The notes beneath the pieces are model-generated. The model worked only from the letters and a program-made list of their open reading frames with translations, had not been told where the DNA came from and ran no database searches. A stretch of DNA of 64,000 nt from Hyphomicrobiales bacterium (GTDB taxonomy: Bacteria; Pseudomonadota; Alphaproteobacteria; Rhizobiales; Rhizobiaceae): contig UEIF01000004.1 in NCBI GenBank assembly GCA_900468805.1, forward strand, positions 81,490 to 145,489, in the 5' to 3' direction. A program made the translations under genes and the position numbers. How positions within the stretch are numbered: the stretch's first letter is position 1; the number at the start of each line of letters is the position of its first letter. Positions 58,922 to 64,000 of this stretch are shown in pieces.

Positions 58922-60220
58922 TCAGTTTGTCCGTGCCGCGGTATCGGTGATAATCGCATCCTTTTCGGTCAGCTCGCCCGAGGTGACCTGCGTGAACTGG
59001 CCATCGGAAGAACCGACCTGGATCACGACCGGTGCCGGATGACCGTTGCGAAGCACCCAGATGCGGCGTTGTGTGCCAGTCAGCTTGGAATCACCGCCAC
59101 CACCGCTGCGAGGCAGACGCGGCGGACGGAGCAAGCTAAAAATCCCACGGCCGCCACGCGTTTCCATCTGCGGCGGGGCGTAACGAAGGGCGGCATTCGG
59201 AACCATCAGCGTATCCTTGACGGCCTCAACGGTGATGTCGGACGTTGCCGTCATGCCGGGGCGCAGCAGCAGGTCGGCATTGTCGACCGAAAGGACCGCC
59301 TTGTAGGTGACGACATTGTTGACGACTTCGGAGGCGAAACGGATCTGCTCGATGACGGCCGGAAAGGTGCGATCCGGATAGGCGTCGACCGTGAAGCTCG
59401 CCTTCTGGCCAACGGCGATCTGGCCGACATCGGCTTCATCGACATCCACCTGCAGCTCCATCTTCTTGAGATCGCCGGCAAGGGTGAAAAGCACCGGCGC
59501 CGAGAGCGAGGCAGCAACAGTCGCGCCCGGATCGACGGAGCGGGTCAGAATCACGCCGTCGATCGGCGAGACAATCTTCGCCTTGGCAAGGTTGACCTCG
59601 GCAAGCTGAAGGTCCGCCTCGGAGGCCAGCACTTCGGCCTCGTTTATATCCTTGGCGGCGACGGCCGAGTCATATTTGTAGGTCGCGTCGTCGAGGCTCT
59701 GCTGCGTGGAGACGTTGCTTTTGACGAGGCTCTTCAGACGGTCGAGCGAGGTCGCGGCCGATTGCAGATCGGCATTTGCCTTGACGACATTGGCCTTGGC
59801 CGAATTGAGCTTCGCGCGCGAGCTCTTCAAGTCGGCTTCCAGCTTGTTGGTGTCGAGAACGGCCAGAACGTCGCCTGCCTTGACGGTGCTGTTATAATCG
59901 ACATTGACGTCGCGCATCGTGCCGGACAGTTCGCTCGATATATCGACCTGTTCGGTCGGCTGGACAGAGCCTGTTGCGGTGACGAGGACGGTGAGATCGC
60001 CGCGCTTGACCGGCTGCGTCGTATAGCTGACTTCGGCGCTGCCGCGGCCCATGTAGAAATAGGCTGCAGCGGCAGCAGCAAGGATAACGAGCACCAGAAC
60101 GGCCAGGCGTCCACGCCAGCGGCGCCCCCTGTTCTGTCGGCCAGCGGCCAGCACGGCAGCCAGATCGGCATTTGCGCCGGTTACAGAACCGGTCTCTTTG
60201 CCAGGCTCCAGATTGTCCAT
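58922..60220 (-). CDS. MacA-like periplasmic adaptor (HlyD family)
   Basis: 432 aa. A Gly/Arg-rich cytoplasmic start, one membrane helix (residues 38-60, LAVLVLVILAAAAAAYFYMG), then the membrane-fusion pattern VTATGSVQPTEQVDISSELSG, coiled-coil hairpin SAATSLDRLKSLVKSNVSTQQS, and LRPGMTATSDITVEAVKDTL barrel. First gene of adaptor-ATPase-permease. Predicted to bridge the permease to a TolC channel encoded elsewhere. Confidence 0.9.
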   Translation of the reverse strand: MDNLEPGKETGSVTGANADLAAVLAAGRQNRGRRWRGRLAVLVLVILAAAAAAYFYMGRGSAEVSYTTQPVKRGDLTVLVTATGSVQPTEQVDISSELSGTMRDVNVDYNSTVKAGDVLAVLDTNKLEADLKSSRAKLNSAKANVVKANADLQSAATSLDRLKSLVKSNVSTQQSLDDATYKYDSAVAAKDINEAEVLASEADLQLAEVNLAKAKIVSPIDGVILTRSVDPGATVAASLSAPVLFTLAGDLKKMELQVDVDEADVGQIAVGQKASFTVDAYPDRTFPAVIEQIRFASEVVNNVVTYKAVLSVDNADLLLRPGMTATSDITVEAVKDTLMVPNAALRYAPPQMETRGGRGIFSLLRPPRLPRSGGGGDSKLTGTQRRIWVLRNGHPAPVVIQVGSSDGQFTQVTSGELTEKDAIITDTAARTN

Positions 60221-60487
60221 GTCATCCTCGATATATGCTTCGCCGCGTCGGGCCAGTTCGCGCCAGAATAATCACAACGAAGATGAACCCAACATTACCG
60301 TTGCGCTGATGATGGTACGGAAATGCGGCCGAAAAACATGAAATATTCGTAAGGAAACAGCCGGATGGCGCTCACAGTGCAAGCAGCGTGCTAGGAATGG
60401 GCAGATTCAAGCCTAACACTTATGGTTGCAACACCAATTCACTGAGAGGGTCGCGGCCTGAGGGGGCCCCAGCATCGTACCCCAGAT
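60221..60487. other. Intergenic region upstream of the MacA-like operon
   Basis: 267 bp without a gene or strong hairpin; it must hold the adaptor operon promoter on the minus strand. A GGGGGCCCC self-complementary stretch near 60463-60471 follows the pfkB region. Nothing else stands out. Confidence 0.4.
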
Positions 60488-61384
60488 CTAACGCGCGGGC
60501 AGGATCGCGGCGCCGCCGGCCGCCTGAACTGCGAGGCTGCCCGTGGCAATGCCCTCACGCAGGAAAACATCGGCACTCGCGCCGCCAAGCCAGGCATGGA
60601 TGAGACCGGCGTTGAAGGCATCGCCCGCCCCGGTCGTATCCACGACCTTGACGGTGGGGGCATTCTGATGAAGCCGCACATCGCCGGACGCGAAATAAGC
60701 GCCACCGGCACCGGCTTTCAACGCCACCGCCGGGAAGCGCGCGGCGAGCCTGTCCAGCGCTTCGGCCGGATCGGAGCATCCAGTGATGGCAATGGCTTCC
60801 TCGACATTAGGAAGGAAGAGATCGATGCCCTCGCAGCGATCGAGGAAATCATGTTGGTAGATCAGCGTTTCGTCCCAGCTCGGATCGAGCGATACGGTGA
60901 GGCCGTTCTCCCTCGCCTTTGCGACCAGGCCGGGGATTTCCGCCAACGTGGCAAATTCGGCGATGTGCAGGTGACGCGCCTCGCTCCAGGCAAGCGCCTC
61001 GCCAAGAGTTGCCGGTTCAGCGCCGCCGGCACGACGGGACAGAAAGGCCCGCTCCTCGCCATTGTTGATCGCGACGGTGACCTGTGGACCGGCATCAGCC
61101 GCCCGGTCGAGAAAGCGAAGATCGACGCCGCTCGCTTCCAGTTCCGCGATCAGGCCATTCGAAAGCCCATCAGTGCCGAGGCGGGAGAGCAGAGCCGTCT
61201 TGCGGCCGATATGGGCGGAATAAGCGGCCATGATGAAAGAGCCGCCGCCTGCTGCAATGCCCAGGTCATCCGCAAAGAGTTCGCGCCCAAGAACGGGCAT
61301 GGTCTCCAGTCCTGTGAAGATCAGGTCGCAATAGATCCGGCCGATGCTGAGCACCGCGGATCGCTTGTCATTATCAGATGTCAT
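60488..61384 (-). CDS. PfkB-family carbohydrate kinase
   Basis: 298 aa. PfkB signature 2 [20 protein letters not shown] carries the catalytic Asp; the N-terminal [25 protein letters not shown] is the sugar-binding glycine motif. Phosphorylates a sugar or nucleoside with ATP; substrate not visible. Overlaps the MalK-type ATPase stop by 4 bp, so it probably acts on the sugar imported by this operon. Confidence 0.88.
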   Translation of the reverse strand: MTSDNDKRSAVLSIGRIYCDLIFTGLETMPVLGRELFADDLGIAAGGGSFIMAAYSAHIGRKTALLSRLGTDGLSNGLIAELEASGVDLRFLDRAADAGPQVTVAINNGEERAFLSRRAGGAEPATLGEALAWSEARHLHIAEFATLAEIPGLVAKARENGLTVSLDPSWDETLIYQHDFLDRCEGIDLFLPNVEEAIAITGCSDPAEALDRLAARFPAVALKAGAGGAYFASGDVRLHQNAPTVKVVDTTGAGDAFNAGLIHAWLGGASADVFLREGIATGSLAVQAAGGAAILPAR

Positions 61385-62412
61385 TGGCGCCCGAGGGCCT
61401 TTTCCGTTTTTGCATCGAAAACATAGAGGGCACCAGAGGCTGCATGGGCTGTCACGGCGCTGCCGACGGCCGGTATCACCTTACCGGGTGCGGTTGCAAT
61501 CACCGAGGTGCCTGCGAGATCGAAATGCACCAGCGTTTCGGCACCGAGCGGCTCGACCGCCGTCACCGTGCCTGAGAGCGACAGGATGCCCGTACCCTCG
61601 CCGATAACAAGATCGTGCGGACGCACGCCGATCAGATGCGGGCCGCCCTGCCCGATGCGCAAACCATCGGCCGCGGCGGTGCCCGGCAGAAGGTTCATCG
61701 ACGGGCTGCCGATGAAGCGTGCGGTGAAGACGTCGGCGGGGTTTTCATAGATGTCCATCGGCGTTCCTGCCTGCAGGATATGGCCATCCTTCATCACGAC
61801 GATCCGGTCGGCCATGGTCATGGCCTCGACCTGATCGTGGGTGACATAAACGATCGTCGTACCGAGGCGCTGGTGCAACCGCTTGATCTCGATGCGCATC
61901 TGCGTGCGCAACTGGGCGTCGAGGTTCGACAGCGGCTCATCGAAGAGGAAAGCGGAGGGGTTGCGCACCATGGCGCGGCCGATCGCGACGCGCTGGCGCT
62001 GGCCGCCGGAGAGTGCCGCCGGACGGCGGGCGAGATAGTCCGTCAATCCGAGGATCTGCGCCGTCTCATCGATGCGCTTGTCCTTATCCGCCTGGGAGAG
62101 CTTCGCGGTGTAGAGACCGAAGCCGATATTCTGGCGCACGCTCATGTGCGGATAGATGGCGTAATTCTGGAACACCATCGCGATGTTGCGTTGTTTCGGC
62201 TCCCGCTCGTTCACCACCTCGCCGCCGATCTTCAGCGTGCCGCCGGAAATGTCTTCAAGGCCGGCGATCATGCGCAGCGTCGTGGACTTGCCGCAGCCGG
62301 ACGGACCGACGAAGACCACGAATTCGCCATCGGCGATCGCGAGATCGATGCCGTGCACGACATCCAGCTTGCCGTAACGTTTGACGAGCCCCTGCAGTTC
62401 GATATTTGCCAT
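61381..62412 (-). CDS. Carbohydrate ABC transporter ATPase (UgpC/MalK family)
   Basis: 343 aa. Walker [19 protein letters not shown], signature [17 protein letters not shown], Walker [17 protein letters not shown]-loop [11 protein letters not shown], then the C-terminal TOBE region ([13 protein letters not shown]). Powers the permease whose C-terminus lies at 63930. Starts in the same TGATG as the ArgH-like stop (1-bp overlap). Confidence 0.93.
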   Translation of the reverse strand: MANIELQGLVKRYGKLDVVHGIDLAIADGEFVVFVGPSGCGKSTTLRMIAGLEDISGGTLKIGGEVVNEREPKQRNIAMVFQNYAIYPHMSVRQNIGFGLYTAKLSQADKDKRIDETAQILGLTDYLARRPAALSGGQRQRVAIGRAMVRNPSAFLFDEPLSNLDAQLRTQMRIEIKRLHQRLGTTIVYVTHDQVEAMTMADRIVVMKDGHILQAGTPMDIYENPADVFTARFIGSPSMNLLPGTAAADGLRIGQGGPHLIGVRPHDLVIGEGTGILSLSGTVTAVEPLGAETLVHFDLAGTSVIATAPGKVIPAVGSAVTAHAASGALYVFDAKTEKALGRQ

Positions 62413-63926
62413 CAGGCGGTCCCCATCAATGCCGTGAATCTGGTTTGAAGTTCCTCAGCAGCGGCGGCTTCGCGCGCTGCGTTTTCCTGCGCATCTGCGG
62501 CGAATGCGGCAGCCTTTTCCTGGTAGGCTGCGAGCGCATCCGCCATCGGTGCCGGTGCGGGACCGCCGAAGCGGGCACGGACGGCAACGAAATGTTCCGG
62601 CGAGACAATCTCGGCAAACTGCACCTTGTCGATGTCGGGTTTGCGGCCCGCCAGTTCCTCGAAAGCTGTGAGGAAGGGCTCGTAGCCATCATCCGAAAGA
62701 CCACCGCCCTTGGCGACCACGGCACGTGCGACGGTTGCGGCAATCTCGTGCGCTTGGCGGAAGGAAAGCCCTTCGAGGCGGACCAGCGAATCCGCCAATT
62801 CCGTGATGGTGATGCAGGAACGGCGGATATTGTTTGCCACGCGCTCGGGGTCGATGCTGATCTGGGAGATGAAGGCGGCCAGAAGGTCGAGTACACGCCC
62901 GGCCGAGTGGAAGGCCTCATAGCCCATGCCCTGCGTTTCGCCCTCGCTATCGTTCATATCGGTGAAGGGCGTGTTGTGCATGACGTCGAGCACGGTGCGG
63001 GCACGGCCGAAGGTCTGGCTTGCCAGATGGCGCATGTGCTCGATCGGCACCGGATTGCGCTTCTGCGGCATGATCGAGGAGATCTGCACCAGCGCATTCG
63101 GCACATAGATCTGGCCAACCTCGAAGCTCGTCCAGAACTGGAAATCCTGAATCAGGCGGCCGAGATGCAGGAACATCAGTTCGATCGCGCTATAGGTCGA
63201 GGTCGTATAGTCGACCGCCGCGATGCAGCTGTAGGAATTGCGCAGCGGCGCGGCAAAGCCGAGGAGTTCGGCGACACGGGCGCGATCGATCGGGAAGCCG
63301 GACGTGGTGATCGCCGCGGCCCCCATGGGGCTCAAATTGACGATTTCGCGGGCTTCGGCAAAGCGCTCGATATCGCGGATCAGCACCTCGATCGCCGCCG
63401 AGAGATAGTGGCCGAAGGTGGTCGGCTGGGCCGGCTGGCCGTGGGTGTAGGCGACGATCAGCGTCTCCTTCTCCCAATCAGCCGTGGCGATCATCGCGTC
63501 GAGCAGCTTGCGCGCCTTGACCATCAGCGCATCGATACGCTCCTTCAGACCGAGTTTGAAAAGCGTATGGTCGATATCGTTGCGCGAGCGCGCCGTATGC
63601 AGGCGGCCGGCGATATCAACACCGATGCGGGCTTTCAACTCCTTCTCGATCAGGAAGAAGAAGTCCTCCACCTCTCCGGTATAAACGAGCTTTTCCGGGT
63701 CGATGTCGCGGTCGATCGCCTCAAGTGCACCGGCGATCTTGCCCGCCTGCTCGCGGTCGAGAATGCCGGTTTCGACCAGCATGACGAGATGAGCGCGGTC
63801 GATGCGGCGGAAGCCATCGACATGATGCGTCTTGGCGCCGTCGAAGAGCGGCTTCAGCACCGTTTCCTTATAGACCGGATCAGGAAAGACGCTTCTGTCG
63901 GCAAGGCGCGGATTGGTTTCGGTCAT
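62412..63926 (-). CDS. ArgH-like lyase of the fumarase/aspartase superfamily
   Basis: 504 aa. Superfamily sites are present: [28 protein letters not shown] and the catalytic-loop [13 protein letters not shown]. However, the argininosuccinate-binding features differ: the usual GSSxMPQKKNPD is [13 protein letters not shown], and the RNSxDxVSDRD region reads [13 protein letters not shown]. So it may not be the biosynthetic argininosuccinate lyase. Its place between sugar transporter genes, 3 bp after the permease stop, suggests a catabolic substrate. Confidence 0.85.
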   Translation of the reverse strand: MTETNPRLADRSVFPDPVYKETVLKPLFDGAKTHHVDGFRRIDRAHLVMLVETGILDREQAGKIAGALEAIDRDIDPEKLVYTGEVEDFFFLIEKELKARIGVDIAGRLHTARSRNDIDHTLFKLGLKERIDALMVKARKLLDAMIATADWEKETLIVAYTHGQPAQPTTFGHYLSAAIEVLIRDIERFAEAREIVNLSPMGAAAITTSGFPIDRARVAELLGFAAPLRNSYSCIAAVDYTTSTYSAIELMFLHLGRLIQDFQFWTSFEVGQIYVPNALVQISSIMPQKRNPVPIEHMRHLASQTFGRARTVLDVMHNTPFTDMNDSEGETQGMGYEAFHSAGRVLDLLAAFISQISIDPERVANNIRRSCITITELADSLVRLEGLSFRQAHEIAATVARAVVAKGGGLSDDGYEPFLTAFEELAGRKPDIDKVQFAEIVSPEHFVAVRARFGGPAPAPMADALAAYQEKAAAFAADAQENAAREAAAAEELQTRFTALMGTA

Positions 63927-63929
63927 GTT

Positions 63930-64000
63930 CTACCCCTTCAGACCGGCCAGCATAACGCCGCGCACGATGTAGCGTTGCAGCACCAGGAAGACGAGCAGCG
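63930..64000 (-). CDS. Carbohydrate ABC transporter permease, C-terminal end (cut by window edge)
   Basis: Only the last 22 codons are inside the window: they read LLVFLVLQRYIVRGVMLAG then LKG and TAG, the typical end of a MalG/UgpE-type permease. Three bases separate its stop from the lyase ATG. The rest of the operon (first permease, binding protein) is expected beyond 64000. Confidence 0.85.
   Translation of the reverse strand, partial: LLVFLVLQRYIVRGVMLAGLKG

Noticed and set aside
58031..60271. 746-codon plus-strand open frame
   Set aside because: Antisense to the MacA/MacB-like operon; Arg/His/Asp-rich shadow composition.

Overview
The window is chromosomal DNA of an alphaproteobacterium of the Rhizobium/Agrobacterium group (Rhizobiaceae). 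The evidence is a phosphatidylcholine synthase of the rhizobial Pcs type, a GTTC-N7-GTTC LexA box before uvrA, a sigma-54 promoter before glnB-glnA, IalB and SdhE family proteins, a galactofuranose-type ABC operon, and one copy of the high-copy rhizobial palindromic repeat. Base composition is even, genes are tightly packed with many 1-11 bp overlaps, and I see no insertion sequence, prophage, CRISPR array, tRNA or rRNA gene. Most of the window is core chromosome. Layout: (1) 1-5308, a type I secretion pair (PrsE cut by the window edge, PrsD) divergent from a secreted RTX protein with a glycosidase-like N-terminus, with a CtrA-type box between them. (2) 5309-8164, a gap with possible gene debris, an HxlR regulator with palindromic operators at its start, a rhizobial repeat, a FabF-type ketoacyl synthase and a DUF4864 protein. 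(3) 8165-12078, the queuosine genes tgt and queA, two cyclophilins and coaD, all on the minus strand. (4) 12079-12984, a small-protein locus: three very short membrane proteins and two copies of a 39-bp nested palindromic motif. (5) 12986-16296, an operon of a Tat-exported FAD lactone-oxidase-like enzyme and three poorly known membrane or envelope proteins. (6) 16392-26651, gyrA, marC, ssb, uvrA, a GNAT acetyltransferase, DUF72 and NAD(P)HX repair (nnrDE). (7) 26652-33045, glnB-glnA, hspQ, ialB, a family 5 solute-binding protein and a FrnE-type DsbA protein. (8) 33036-43144, mfd-sdhE, recG, DUF502, glmS and glmU. (9) 43208-48571, ytfQ-ytfR-ytfT-yjfF sugar transporter with its own GntR regulator. 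(10) 48662-55163, pcsA, a quinone oxidoreductase and a BMP-type (probably nucleoside) ABC transporter, all on one strand. (11) 55410-60220, ferredoxin-NADP reductase, an FCD-type GntR with twin operators, and a MacAB-like export operon. (12) 60488-64000, a carbohydrate ABC operon (permease end, ArgH-like lyase, MalK-type ATPase, PfkB kinase) running off the window edge. How the parts relate: PrsD/PrsE probably export the adjacent RTX glycosidase. glnB and glnA form the nitrogen-status module. uvrA, ssb, mfd and recG are DNA-repair functions, with uvrA (and possibly ssb) under LexA. glmS and glmU supply UDP-GlcNAc for the envelope. The two long minus-strand transporter blocks point to scavenging of sugars and nucleosides. 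The least explained signal is the pair of 39-bp nested palindromes at 12158 and 12439 beside the small membrane proteins.
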